Shown here piece after piece: positions 1 through 11,309 of a stretch of DNA of 64,000 nucleotides. Location of the stretch: NCBI RefSeq assembly GCF_019112545.1, contig NW_025064897.1:989926-1053925 (forward strand), written 5' to 3'. The stretch is from Guyanagaster necrorhizus (Eukaryota; Basidiomycota; Agaricomycetes; Agaricales; Physalacriaceae). The notes under the pieces were generated by a model that was not told where the DNA came from, searched no databases, and saw only the letters and a program-made list of their open reading frames with translations. A program made the position numbers and the translations under genes. How positions within the stretch are numbered: the stretch's first letter is position 1; every line of letters begins with the position of its first letter.

Positions 1-2
1 AT

Positions 3-189
3 TGACAGAAGAATATATGTGAGTATCTCAGTCAGACACAATATGGGTAAAGCAACTGAGACATATGGGTAGAAACAACTAGACTATATAGGTGATTAGA
101 AAATGACAGGAGGTATAAGTGTATATAAGATAAATAGAATGAGTGATTAAAAAGTAAAATAAGATAAAATATATGAATATCCTCTAACA
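3..189 (-). repeat. Copia 3' LTR (about 50 bp deleted internally)
   Basis: On the minus strand it begins TGTTAGAGG and ends TTCTGTCA. It matches the full-length 239-bp copy at 39209-39447 except for transitions and a missing stretch of about 50 bp near its end. A purine-rich tract (AAATGAATATGATGGAG on the minus strand, 190-206) abuts its start and is the likely polypurine tract for plus-strand priming. Confidence 0.85.
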
Positions 190-317
190 CTCCATCATAT
201 TCATTTAATCTACTGAGATGATATTGAGCATCTCAAGATAACCATTGTGCATATCACAAAGCAAGAGCTTGATAAATATATCTACAGAATTTGCATTCTT
301 TTAAACAAACTCAACAC

Positions 318-787
318 TGTTAGACTCAAGCCACATGTGATTAGAAGCACATGAAAAACTAGTGTGGTGTCATATTTGAATCTTTGCACTAGAGTTCACT
401 TATTATGTTCTATTGACCAAGTGCTTCAAGGCCTTTGCAGATAGCTCAAGAGTAGAATAAGATAAAATAAACTTTAGCTTGAAGCTGGAGTTATACCAGT
501 GAGAGCTATCCTACTTATATACTACAGAGTGTCCAACTATAAATATAACTATCTATTGGGTCTGAGCTTATCATTATGCCCTTTGTCCTTGGGTGTTACT
601 ACTATCTACAAAAAGTTCATTATATGTTGTTAAGTATCATTGTTGTGTCAAAAGACAATGACCAACTAGGCTTGTTGTGCTGACTAAGCCTATCCCATGG
701 TCTTAAGCACTAGAGTTAAGTGCTTTGACTAAGCATAAATAGGGGTTAAACAAAAGTGAATCAGGAAAGTAGAAAAAAATTATAACA
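318..787 (-). repeat. Solo gypsy LTR, minus orientation
   Basis: The reverse complement runs from TGTTATAAT to GTCTAACA and is clearly related to the LTR of element B: the same R-region AGCTTCAAGCTAA, the same upstream TTAGTCAG blocks and similar length (470 bp). Flanking 5-mers are AACAC (313-317) and GACAC (788-792), a target duplication with one transition. No internal domain remains, so LTR-LTR recombination probably removed the body. It lies between RNase H and the 3' LTR of the copia element. Confidence 0.85.
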
Positions 788-2398
788 GACACATAATTCA
801 CTGTCCTTTATAAGCTCTTTAATGAAATATTCTTGAATGTGGATATGCTTGACTTTCTGATGAGACTGTGTATTTGTCATCAATATCACAGCACTTTAGT
901 TGTCACTATACAATACACCAGGGTGAGGTTGAGGTAGTTGGATCTCATCCATCCAAAACAATATTCACATCATCTATTGCACTGTATGAGTAAGAGAAAT
1001 GTATTCAGCTTTGACAGTGGACAGAGCAATAGTAGCCTGACACTTTAAGCTCTAGCAAATCAGACCACCCACTATAATGAAGATATAGCTGGACATTGAA
1101 TGAGTTATGTCCTTACAATCTCCATAGTCTGTATCTACAAATCCAACAGATGTTAATGGCTGCTCATGCAAGAAGGAGATACTAAGGTCTATTGTCCCCT
1201 TTATGTACTCAAGGACATATATTAACACTTTCCAGTGCTCCATCCCTGGGTTAGACTGGAAGTGAGTGAGCAGGCTCACAGAAAAGCACAAGTTGGAATG
1301 AGTTGAAAGCTGTCTTTATATAATACAGTCTAGCAGGCATTGGTATAGGAACCTTTTCATAGCATCCTTTTCTGCTTGGGTATTTAGAGACTGCAACTTG
1401 TCAAGTATGATTCTGACAGATAGAAGGGTGGTCTGTAACCATACATATCTAAGATTAAAGTCTAGAAATACATTCTCCTAATATAGGCACTATAAGAAGG
1501 TGATAGTGTTAGCCTCAAGGTCTTATTCAATCTTCATCCTCAGAAAGTATTGGTTCTCTCTCATATCAGTGAGCTTCCATTTCTTCTCTAATTTCTTCTT
1601 CTATTGGCTTGCCTCCTCCATAGTCAATGATGCTTCTCATATATCATCAGTATGAGTATCTATGATAGTATACTCATCTCCAGGCTTGCCAATAGTATGT
1701 ATATATGAGTCTGCCTTTGATGCATAGTATCTAAGGTCTTTGTAGGTTTTTCCAAGTGTCTCAAACTAATTATGGCCACTCTACATAGTCCTATAAATAG
1801 TATAAACAAGTTTGCACATCTTATCCTCTTGTCCTTTAACTATATACTCTGGAGGCTGACACATATAGATATCTTCTTTTGTCTCACTATTCAAGTATGC
1901 TGAAATGAAGTTCACTTGCTATAAGACAAAATCAAGTTTTGCTGCAACAGCAGCTGACATCTATACAGATTCAAGATGAGTCACTGCAGCCTAAGTATCA
2001 TTATAATTGAGTTTATACTGTTGAGTGTAGCTCTTTCCAATAAGCCTCATCTTGTTTCTGATCCAGTTATTATTACCATTCTATTTTATACTATAGACTT
2101 ATTTACAATCCATTATGTTCACATCTGTCAGTCTGTTGACTAAGTTTCACATATGCTTCATTATATGCATCTGGTATTCCACATCTATAGCTGCCTTCTA
2201 TTGCTCTTTATTGACATGCAGTGCATCTTAATGATTTCATGGGATATATAGATCAGATGAGTTACTAGAAGCCATTGAAGCATGTGGCTGTTTGTTGTTA
2301 GTTGTCCAGTTATTTCCACTCACATGGGTCTCAGCCTCTTATTACTTTGACACCAGAGATTTGGCAGCATCAGCACTGGGATACATTAAGCATATTGA
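788..2398 (-). pseudogene. Copia reverse transcriptase and RNase H remnant
   Basis: The minus-strand segment at 1052-1291 reads like the C-terminal copia RNase H domain. It has HWKVLIYVLEYIKGT, then VGFVDTDYGDCKD and SMSSYIF, matching the family pattern of an RNase H with an Asp-x-Asp-(Tyr/Trp) motif followed by a Ser-rich turn. The upstream part (about 1350-2300) holds only short, stop-interrupted blocks where RT belongs; I could not place its catalytic Asp pair. It is bounded by the solo LTR on the left and the integrase linker on the right. Confidence 0.7.
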
Positions 2399-2593
2399 TC
2401 AGCAAAGAGTTGATTCTGCAAGAGCATCTGGCATTGGCTCAGTTGGCTCGGTTGGTATGGACATCTCAGTATAAGTAGAAGTGGTTAGTGCAGATTCATT
2501 TTCTGTCTTCCCCACATTCACATTTTGGTATACTGGTCCTTCATCAAAGATGACATCATGAGATACAAACACACATCCCAATTGATCAAGCAT
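2399..2593 (-). pseudogene. Copia integrase C-terminal linker
   Basis: This open segment has the motif VFVSHDVIFDEGPVY, the usual block at the end of copia integrase (family pattern: S.DV.FDE), followed by a Ser/Thr/Glu/Pro-rich linker that precedes RT. It is in the expected place between the integrase core and RT. The remaining sequence from 2594 to 2925 is coding debris of the integrase core. Confidence 0.65.
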
Positions 2594-2925
2594 GTGGTAA
2601 TTAGACCCTAAGTACTCCAGAAAGATGCATTTCTTTAATCAATCATCAAATTTGCTTCTGCTATCTACTAAAACCCCATCAGCTATAGGTTTCTTTGCCC
2701 AGCAAGTGGATCCAAACACTCATAAAAATCTCATATCCTATCATTGCTTCAAAAAACTCTCTGCTGGTACCACTTCAGGATGGTGACTTGAAGGAATGAG
2801 GTTTTGCATGAAGATTGACATAGAGACAGCCTCAGTCCAATAGCAGTCAGTGAGACCAGAGTCACTTAGTAAGGCTCTTGTATTCTCTATAATAGTGTAT
2901 AGGGCATATTCAGCTAATCTATTCT

Positions 2926-3461
2926 TGTTATAATTTTTCTCATTTTCTTTTCTTTTTTCCTTGATTTACTCAGAATTGACCCCTATTTCTGCTTAGTCAG
3001 AGCACCTAGTTTGGCACTTAGAACCATGGGAGAGCTTAGTCAGCAGCACAGCTCAGGTTCTCCTGTGCTACTGTGAAGCTGTTCAATGACAGAATATCTC
3101 TTTTGTCTTTGCACAGCAGTAACAGCAGTAACAGCATATAGTAGCTTGACAGCAGATAATACTCTTTTGTAGGAAGCTTAGCAACACTGAACAAAATGCT
3201 CTACAGCACCAGGAAGGACAATTAGGTAGTTATATCTTTAGAATGAACAATGACTAGTATATAAGTAGTGTAGCTCTCACTGTAGTAATCTCAGCTTCAA
3301 GCTAAAGTTTATTCTTTCACCATTTTATCTTGAGCAACTTCCAATGCCTTAACAACACAGCACTATCAAACACATCAAGTGGACTCTGACATTCTAACCC
3401 AAAGTGTGAGGTTGTGTCAGTTTATCATGTGTTATTGGTCATATGGAATTTGGGCTTAACA
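2926..3461 (+). repeat. Solo gypsy LTR (E-like family)
   Basis: It runs from TGTTATAATTTTTC to GGGCTTAACA over 536 bp and is colinear with the LTRs of element E (532-534 bp) and the solo LTR at 21008-21524. Shared blocks include the duplicated CAGTAACAG tract, the TATATAAG box and CTAAAGTTTATTC. A perfect 5-bp target duplication ATTCT flanks it (2921-2925 and 3462-3466). It sits in the copia integrase region on the opposite strand to the copia genes. Confidence 0.92.
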
Positions 3462-3740
3462 ATTCTGAGCTGATGAGTGAGATGCAGTTAATTCTAGGAT
3501 GATCCCATGCTCCTCACAGTATTGTTTCCACTTTACTCTCAAAAAGACACAATCAGCACATATATGCTTAAGCTTTCAGCCAGTCTGGGTCTCAGCCATG
3601 TGCTTGTATCTGTCAAAAGCAGCCACAATAGTGTCATCTGCTTTGTCTGCTAGGAATTCTCTCATCTTGAATGATGTACCACTATCAACAAATGTTATTA
3701 TATAAGTCTTTCCACTCAGTGATGCCATTCAAGACAGTTC

Positions 3741-3923
3741 TCATGAATCTGTTGCAACAAGCTCCAGTGGATTGACATTGGGATTGGTGAGCTCATCAAA
3801 AGAATAGTGAGCATGTCTTACTAGGATGTAGTCCTCACAGTGTCTCTGGATAGGCTCTAAGGTAATTTTCAAGCCATCCATCAGCTTCTTTGATATCATC
3901 TCCTTGATTTTTGCAGGACTCAT
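3741..3923 (-). pseudogene. Copia GAG-pre-integrase / integrase N-terminal fragment
   Basis: The segment begins SPAKIKEMISK, continues through EDYILVRHAHYSF and ends PLELVATDS. That matches the copia block in which the HHCC zinc-binding module runs into the integrase core (family pattern: LGH...I..M......C..C..AK...PF...PLELVH.D). The first cysteine of the CxxC pair is kept (RHCEDY) but the second is Tyr, consistent with a CpG-type transition. It ends in a stop before the catalytic DDE region. Confidence 0.7.
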
Positions 3924-4061
3924 GTGAACAAAACAATGATGCTAGGTACCCAGCAAAGTGGAGGATGAGTGAGATGCTATGGCTTAGGGGCTGAGTGCAA
4001 TATTCAGCATATACATGTCATCTGAGCCTCACTCAGCAAAGATCTCTTTATTGGACTTATC

Positions 4062-4550
4062 TTAGACAACTGTATGGCTATCAGAAAACACAGTTGACAA
4101 CTCAGCCTTGTTTAAAGCATTTATGGAGATAAGATTTGCAGTGAATAAAGGTGAATGCAAGGCATTTTTGAAGATGAGCTTAACATCTCTTCCATTCAGT
4201 CTAAAGATCTTTGTTGCTGTACTCTGGCCTAGGATCTTGAATGTTCTCTTTCCCTTAACTGCAGATGAGCCTGTATGGAAGGCTACTAGCATGTACTCTA
4301 TGAAGTTATCATGATTCCTGAAGAAGTAGTCACTCATGCCAGAATCCATGAAGGTTAGAGTGATAGCTGAGATACAGCCCTTAAATATAGTTATAATGAA
4401 GGCTGTTATAGCAGAATCAGCCTTGCATGTAAAGTGTCCTATATCCTCAACATTGGCCTCACTGGTGTCTGGACTCCCAATAGAGGGTATCTTATCATCT
4501 TTAGCAGTATCTTCATCATTGTCATTATCAACATCAGTGAGAGAGGGCAT
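4062..4550 (-). pseudogene. Copia aspartic protease remnant
   Basis: The protein contains FMDSGMSDYFFRN, the catalytic Asp-Ser-Gly of retroviral-type aspartic proteases in the copia context (D.SGAS.H.....). About 70 residues later comes the copia block KNALHSPLFTANLISINAL (family: L.NVL.VP.L..NLIS...L). An acidic stretch precedes it. It lies immediately downstream of the Gag zinc knuckle in the direction of the element, as expected for a Gag-Pro-Pol polyprotein. Confidence 0.8.
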
Positions 4551-4846
4551 TTTGAGGTCTGTCTCTTTTTCAATCTCTGTAAAGAAGTCTGTCTCACTCC
4601 CAAAGTTTGAACTTTAGTCTGAAAACTCATCACTCAATATCAACACAGTGCTGCTCTCTGTTTCATCCCAGCACCAAAAGGAATAGGTATTATTCTACTT
4701 ATATATCCTCTCATCAGTGCTGCTATTCTCAATTACATGCTGTCATCATCATGATTGACTTTCACTGTGGTAGCATATGCAGCAAGTACAAAATACCTCA
4801 TAGTATTGACTATGGTATTTGACATTGTCTAGTTTGCATAGCAAGA

Positions 4847-5110
4847 TCAGCTAAAGTTAGCAGAAAATTGTCCCTCTTTTTTCTCTTCTGGCCAATAACA
4901 ATTCTTAGTGGTGTGCCTAGTCTTATCATGAGTATTGCAATCTGGGTTACAACATCTGCATACTATGATAAGAGTTCTGACTCCAGCCACAAGTGCTTGA
5001 GAGTTGGCAGGATCTTTATCCACTGCATGAAGCATGATGGCATAGGTTTGGAGGTGGAAAATCACATCAGAGGATGTTGGCATGCTGTATAAGCTTAGAA
5101 GGATAGACAT
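4847..5110 (-). pseudogene. Copia Gag C-terminus with zinc knuckle
   Basis: The segment reads LYSMPTSSDVIFHLQTYA followed by a cysteine-histidine cluster ending TRHTTKNCYWP and EEKKEGQ. Copia Gag proteins of basidiomycetes end in a CCHC knuckle followed by an aromatic-proline and a GGGKEGQ-like tail, so the assignment is firm although the knuckle spacing is damaged. The segment is cut off at 5111, where element A inserted. The rest of Gag is at 38436-39005. Confidence 0.75.
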
Positions 5111-5111
5111 C

Positions 5112-5783
5112 TATTATGATTTTTATTCTCTTTTTCTTCTTTTACCCCTATTTATACTTAGTCAGAGTGTCTAAATGAGTGCTTAAAAACTATGGAACAA
5201 CCTTAGTCAGCATAATCGATCATTGTTTCATGACATGTAGCAACACTCCAACAACAGAATGTTGGGATTTTGCTGGAAAGTTTTAGAAAGGGCAATCTGG
5301 CATCATGCTAAGAGTTGATGAGTAAGCTCAAGAGAAAGAGAAAGTTGTAGTAGATTCTAGATACAAGCCTGGAGAGTATAAATACAAGCTCTGTAGGAGC
5401 TGTAGAACAAAGAAGTTCATTCTTTCTGGTCTTACCAGCCTGGAGTCTACCCTGCACAACACTGAGAATTTCCAATACAGAACAATCTCTCTTTTATAGG
5501 TAACTATGATACTCCAGGACAATGAGCACTATACTTCAAGAATGCACAATTAGCAAGTATATATTTATCTATGAGGCAAGCAGTATATAAGTAGTGTGAA
5601 CAGCACCATATATCTCTAGCCTTGAGCTATCCTTTATTCTACCACTTTATCTTGAGTCAATCTATATTAACCTTGAGATATAATACCACTATACACATTT
5701 AATGGACTCAGGCATGACTGTATAAACTTGATACAGTGCTTGTTTATTATGTGTTTATGGTCACATATCACTTGGATCTAATG
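5112..5783 (+). repeat. Element A 5' LTR
   Basis: It starts TATTATGATTTTTATTC (a mutated TGTTATG end) and stops at GGATCTAATG. It is 672 bp against 449 bp for the 3' copy; the difference is the 218-bp insertion at 5260-5477 plus its 5-bp duplication. A TATATAA box at 5584-5590 is followed 34 bp later by AGCCTTGAGCTA (5618-5629), the predicted transcript start, which is complementary to the primer site at 5786-5797. Confidence 0.9.
5260..5477 (+). repeat. Small 218-bp solo LTR-like insertion inside A's 5' LTR
   Basis: The segment runs from TGTTGGGATTTTGC to TTTCCAATA and is absent from the otherwise matching 3' LTR of A. It is flanked by perfect CAGAA duplications (5255-5259 and 5478-5482). 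TG...(C/T)A ends, a 5-bp duplication and an internal TATAAATA box near 5378 fit a short solo LTR. It resembles none of the other LTRs here, so it is a separate family. A non-LTR origin cannot be ruled out without related copies. Confidence 0.75.
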
Positions 5784-5784
5784 A

Positions 5785-5797
5785 TTAGCTCAAGGCT
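5785..5797 (+). other. Element A self-priming primer-binding site
   Basis: TTAGCTCAAGGCT begins one base after the LTR end. Twelve of its bases are the exact complement of AGCCTTGAGCTA at 5618-5629 in the same LTR, which lies 34 bp downstream of the TATA box and so at the predicted 5' end of the RNA. This is the arrangement of Tf1/sushi-group elements, which prime from their own folded mRNA rather than a tRNA. Confidence 0.75.
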
Positions 5798-5842
5798 TCT
5801 GCTTCTCTTTTCTTATGCTAACTAAAACCAAAAAAAAACCAA

Positions 5843-8814
5843 ATGCCACCATCAGATACATCCATCTCTGATCTCACTAATGACTTCTTCAAGCTTCTAG
5901 CTTCTATTATTAGAACACTTCTAGGCTTACTAGCTATTATACAACTTTGCTGTGGACATCAATCAATCACAGCCTGAGTAATTAGACACTCTCACTCCTT
6001 CCAACAAATTCAACAAATCTTTCAAAATGTTATATCTGACCTCTCCCTTCACAACATCTCTCTCTCTGCCTGAATCTTCTTTCAGCCTACATTCAGAACC
6101 ATACCCAAAGCCAAGCCTAGTCACTCAAATAAAAGGCACACTGAGGAAGAAGAAAAACTCCAGCAACCAACAGAACTCTCTTGAACAGCTAGCAGACACA
6201 ATGAGCATTGGAACACAGGATTCAGGAATCTCTAAGTTCTGCTGCATTTCTCTCCAGTCCTGAACCATGAAGATGAAGACCTCCCCAGCAACTTCTTTGA
6301 AGAGTCACCATCCTCTGACCCTTCCACTGCCTCTCCTGAGTCCAGCATTGGAGACCATGCCAGAGGCTCTCTTGATGATGCTCAGTAAACTGATGAAAGA
6401 AGGTCCAGGTATGTCATTCTCTGAGAAAGCCCTATACCCCTGACCCTTAGCCCTCTCCCTTCAACCCTCAGTGATCTCTACTTATCTGGCACTGACTATA
6501 TGGCATGCTGAGATGTCAAGCAAATAGAAAGAGAAGGGTATTTTGATCAGCTTGAAGAGAAAGAGCTTGATTGTCAGCAGTGGGAGGCCAACAAAGAATA
6601 TTACAATACACAGTACAGATGAGAGCAGCAAGAAGTACAAGTGGCAGAGTGGAGCTTGGCCCTATCCAAGCATTACAGATTATACACTGACAGTGAAGAT
6701 CAGATGATGAAGATGACTCTTAGAGCAGATCCACTGAGGTTGTCACTGCAGACAAAGTCTGACAAATCAATGAGCCCTTTCTCAGTTATAATGAAAGCAT
6801 TAACAGTGATGCTTCTTTTCCCTTCAATGCCAGCTTTATCCTTAGAGGATACAGCATCCAAGCACCCCCAGGGGCTAGGGTCTCTGACTGAGCCCTCTAA
6901 AGGTTCCTACATAGATGTATTGCTGCCCTCTTCCTCAACAAGCAGTTCTATGGGGACTTCTGCTGATATAGCCAGAGAATAGAGAGAGAAAGAGTATGCA
7001 AGGCAGACCAAGAGGCTGAGCCTTCCTGACCTCACCAGCAGTCTCTTCTTAGAACCAACAGCACAGAAACCAGATCTTGAGCCAATAGAGAGTTCATCAG
7101 CAATAATCAGAGCTCTCAAGCCAGCCAGCTATGATCCATCTGCCAACTATCTTGAGAAGAGCAAGATAGACAACAGAGATGAAAGAGATGATGAGGATGA
7201 GAAAGACATTCCAGTTGAGATTGACCTCTGGCTGCAATACAGAGATACTGACAAGAAGATGCTTAAAGAAGAAATTTATCAAAGTCAGAAAGAAAAATTC
7301 AAAGGACTATATTAAGAGAAAGTAAAAAAATTATAGAAGAATGTCAGCTGGCTAATGACACCCTTGGAGAGGAAATATTCAGTCATAGACAATGATAAAA
7401 AAAGATATATTCTACAGTATGCTGCTACTGATCAAACTATTTATATCTACAATAGAATGCATTCTAAGAACTGGCTCAAGAATCTGCTGGCTTACAAGTA
7501 CAAGGTTCAATCTATGCCAAACACTTCACTGATCCCACCCAAATGAGCTGTGTATACAGCTCTATCCATCTGAACCACCAGCATCTGATATCTATATTTG
7601 ATGCTCTCAGGTTGAGATGCTGCTATTTAGCCCACATGCCTAAAACTCTAGAAACTGCTATAGCCTGTCAGATTTCAAAACCCTTAGATGAGCTGAGAAA
7701 GCTGACTCCTCAGGAGACAACCACCTTAAGATGAAATAGCCAAGAGTGGAGATGACCTTGAAGCTACACACCTTAGATTCATGATATAAGATGGACATAT
7801 TATAAGAAAGAAACAGCCATCAGCTGAGAGTTCTATTACTGAAGATGGCTCTCTTTACTCTCTATCAGAACTGCCAACTGAGTGGTGACAATCCTCTTTT
7901 GATGAATATTCTAATCCAATAGGAGCCCTGCTCTAGAATGCTACAATGCAAATCTGACCTTCTCTGAACTCTTAGACTCTTCAAAGACACCTCAGACAAT
8001 ATCAACCACTTTCTAATCAACTGTGAACAGTACTTTAAGGTATACATTGCATACCTCAGTGCTGACATGAATAAAGTAGCTTTTGCCATATTGTATTTTG
8101 AAAGCAAGACCAAATAATGGTAGATTCTCATTGCTTCAATCTTTTGCTCTACTATCTGACAATATTACCACTACCCATCCTGGCCTGTCTTCAAACAGAT
8201 GGTTTAGAATAAATTCATTGACTCCACAGTCTAAAAAGTACATAAAAACAAGATGAAGGAACTCCACATAGGTGATAAGATTGCCAGTGAGTACTTCAAC
8301 AAATTGGAATATCTAGGAACCTTAGCCAGAGTATGAGACAGTGTCAATAATGATGAGCATATGATCAAGTATTTAAAGATGAAAGTGCCTCTATCTTATA
8401 TCAAGATGATCTCTGATATAGACACTAATATTCCAAAGAGTTATAACACATGAAAGGATCAAATCATGAAGATGAACAAGGAGAGGCTGTGGCAAAAGGC
8501 AGCCAGCATGAAAATAGCAGTTGAACAGAAGAAACCTGCAACATCCTCAAATAAAAAGACCAACAGTGTGACTGGATTAGCAAAATCAAATTTCACCCTA
8601 TCTTATTCAGCTTAAAAAACTGAAACTGGAGTCACATACACCAGAAGTGACAAATCGATAGATATTGACTATCTCAAGAAAGAAGAGAAGTGCTTCACTT
8701 GCAGTCAGAAGAGATATCTATTGTGGGACTGTCTAAAGAAGAAATGCACTTGAAAAGATATCAGAGTGCAGATTGTCAAGTTGCAGAAGAAAGCCAAAAA
8801 ACTTGATGATCTTA
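5843..8814 (+). pseudogene. Element A gag (large, decayed)
   Basis: It starts MPPSDTS with a hydrophobic segment within the first 40 residues (FFKLLASIIRTLLGLL), shared with B and E. A long low-complexity region rich in Ser, Glu, Asp and Gln follows (about 6030-7850). A capsid-like domain then spans about 7980-8480 (INHFLINCEQYFKVY), and a damaged CCHC knuckle lies near 8690-8740 (KCFTCSQKR...WDCLKKK, with Tyr where His belongs). It is cut at 8814 by element B and resumes at 25395. About 970 codons are present on this side alone, much longer than a usual gypsy Gag. In-frame TGA/TAG codons occur throughout. Confidence 0.75.
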
Positions 8815-9284
8815 TGTTATGATTTTTCTTTATTTTTCTTTTTATTTTCATGAGTTAACTCCTATTTATGTTTAATCAGAGTGTCTAACCAAGTGCTTAA
8901 GACTGTGGAATAGGCTTAGTCAGCACAACAAGCCCATTTGATCATTGTCTTTCAATGCAACAGTATATTCGACAATATATAACAAATCTTTTGTGTACAG
9001 TAGCAATGCTCAAGAACAATGGGCACAAAGGATATGACAATATATAATAGGAAGTAGTATAATTAGTTCAGACTTATACAGTATATAAGATGGTTTGCTC
9101 TTACTGGTAATCCTCAGCTTCAAGCTAAAGTTTATTTTCATACCACTATACTCTTGAGCTGATAACTCAGGCCTTGATCATACACCACTATTAATTCACA
9201 TTAGTGAACTCTGACAGAATACTCAAACATAGAGTGACATCAGTTTATTATATAGATTCAATCATATGCAACTTAGATCTAATA
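8815..9284 (+). repeat. Element B 5' LTR
   Basis: It begins TGTTATGATTTTTC and ends GATCTAATA. It holds a TATATAAG box at 9082-9089 and, 34 bp on, the predicted RNA start AGCTTCAAGCTAA (9116-9128). The 3' copy has the same length and differs mainly by transitions. Confidence 0.92.
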
Positions 9285-9285
9285 G

Positions 9286-9298
9286 TTAGCTTGAAGCT
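9286..9298 (+). other. Element B self-priming primer-binding site
   Basis: TTAGCTTGAAGCT, one base after the LTR, is the perfect 13-nt reverse complement of AGCTTCAAGCTAA at 9116-9128, the predicted 5' end of the RNA. It differs from the site in element A at two positions, and the LTR start differs at the two matching positions, so pairing is kept. Confidence 0.78.
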
Positions 9299-9336
9299 TC
9301 ACCTTTTCTTTCCTCATACATAATAGTGTGGAGAAA

Positions 9337-9828
9337 TGTTATGCACATGCTGCTGGCCTCCGTGTCACCTCAACCAACCATGAATCCAATCACACTACCT
9401 GCTGGACTCCGACCACTTCCCATTACCTATTAATTTCATTTCACCAGTATCATTTCACATCCATATTTCACATTGTAATATCTAGACCCCGGACTCAGTA
9501 ATGAATACCGACACTGGAACCCAATGGAACCTGACTCAAAATTAGCTACCATTAGTATATAAAGCCATGTACATCATCGTAGCTACTCAGTTTGAATATC
9601 AACTTGGATAAGCCATCTACACTTCGTACTCACCCCTCCCTATCTCACCCATTGGATTCCACTCCGAAGGATACTCCTGCTCACTTCTCTGATGGAACTC
9701 CAGTCTGTCCATCCAGATTCTTGGGCTCCAACTCAAGGGTAATATTGTCAATAGCTTCATCAATGCCCATGCACTCTGTCGGACTCTGTGCATGCACTCA
9801 AGCCCACTCAATTAGCACATTCCTAACA
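9337..9828 (+). repeat. Element C 5' LTR
   Basis: TGTTATGCACATGC...CATTCCTAACA, 492 bp. A TATATAAA box at 9556-9563 is followed 33 bp later by AGTTTGAATAT (9589-9599), the predicted RNA start. The 3' copy has AGTTCGAATAT, so the 5' copy has lost the CpG. Confidence 0.95.
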
Positions 9829-9830
9829 GT

Positions 9831-9841
9831 ATATTCGAACT
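9831..9841 (+). other. Element C self-priming primer-binding site
   Basis: ATATTCGAACT, two bases after the LTR, is the exact 11-nt reverse complement of AGTTCGAATAT at the R start of the 3' LTR (16988-16998). The 5' LTR copy has one CpG-to-TpG change. The sequence is unrelated to the sites of A, B and E, yet the geometry is the same. Confidence 0.7.
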
Positions 9842-9867
9842 TAAACCCTTGAGTCGAAAATTTTATT

Positions 9868-11298
9868 ATGTCCACCACATTTACCAAACCCACAGAGACC
9901 AATCCCAAACAAAGGCAGCCCACTCATCCAAACATGTTTTCCATGGAAGACATTCCAGCCTCTGCCTCAAAGGAACAACCAGGCCTGTTTGGATCAGCCT
10001 CCAGTGGGGGACAATCTTCCCATAGGGAAATCTACAATCACTCTAGCTTCACTGCCCACCAACCTAATTATGACGATTCCCCTAACCCTTTTGATGCCAC
10101 CAGCATCCCAACCAATAGGGCCTGATGGGCCAGCCTGATATATAGCGTCTGAACCAACCCCCCAACAGACCCCTTATCCCTAGGCAACAACCATAGGAAT
10201 CCAGACAGCCCAGACTCAGAGGGCAGAGATGAAGACACCCCTACTCATACTCCCATCCGACGGGAACCGGCTGGCAATCCACCAAACCCTTTCCCAGGTG
10301 GACCAGGAGGTCCAGGTGGTCCCAATGGCCCAGGCAGTGCTGATGGTCCCATAGGAAGTAACAATCCAAACCAGCAGGACATGTTCCTAGAATTCATGAA
10401 CCTGTTATGAGGAGTCTCTGCCTCCCTCAACAACCCTAAACCAGCCACTGTCCATACCAAGGTCAAGGAACTAGAACCATTTGATGGCTCTGACCCTCAC
10501 AAACTGAAGGCTTTCATTGTCTCCCTTCAGTTGAACTTCAATGACAGACCTACCATGTTTGCAACAGATGCTAACAAAGTTAACTATGCTATTTCATTCC
10601 TAGCCGGCACCATGCTCAACTGGTTCAAACCAGACATTCTTAACTCCAATCTGCAGAATCCATCAGCCTGGCAATTCTCCTATGCAGCCTTCTTAGATGA
10701 GCTTCATAGCAACTTCGGCCCCTTTGATGCTATCAGAGATGCTGAAGATGCATTAGAACACCTTCGGATGCGCAATGATGATCGGATCATCAAGTATATG
10801 GTTCAATTCAACCAGTATGCTTTGCAAATTGGGTACAGAGATAACTCCCTCCACTATGCCTTTTACTGTGGCCTCTGCACCCATATCAAGGATGACATGG
10901 CACACCATGGAAAGCCAAACAACCTTCATGATATGCACTTCCTTGCTCAAAAACTTGATGCTCACTACTGGATCTGGAAGACTGAAATTGCCCGTGAAAA
11001 CTGAGACAATAAATTCTCCAACCTCAAATCCAAGAGGTCTAACACTTCTTCCTCGGACTCCAGCTCCACACCAAAATCTACTGCCCCTAAGCCCTATACC
11101 GACAAGCTAGACAAAGATGGCTGTCTTACTCAAGAAGAAAAAGACCACCAATGCCAGAATAACCTTTGCATGTTCTGTGGAGCCAAACACAAGACTGAGG
11201 ACTGCAACAAGCAGAAAGCAGCAGCCTCTGCCAAGAGGCATGCAGCAGAGGTCGACACTGCTCCTATGGAACTAGCCCTGATGGAGTCGGAAAACTAG
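9868..11298 (+). pseudogene. Element C gag
   Basis: The whole of this stretch is one frame (477 codons) broken only by TGA codons (for example at 10123 and 11002). It begins MSTTFTKPTETNPKQ. A Gly/Pro-rich linker (PGGPGGPGGPNGPG, about 10290-10340) precedes a retrotransposon capsid domain at about 10460-10990 (FLAGTMLNWF, EDALEHLRMRNDD). The knuckle CMFCGAKHKTEDCNK lies near 11170-11215 and has C-x2-C-x3-H-x4-C spacing. Gag packages the RNA into particles. The TGA stops read as mutated Arg or Trp codons, so the gene was intact recently. Confidence 0.9.
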
Positions 11299-11309
11299 GA
11301 AGCAACTCT

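Noticed and set aside
9592..9852. ORF of 86 codons across the element C 5' LTR (and the like ORF at 17003-17251)
   Set aside because: Both lie within LTR sequence and are chance frames of the repeat; the match between them is LTR identity.
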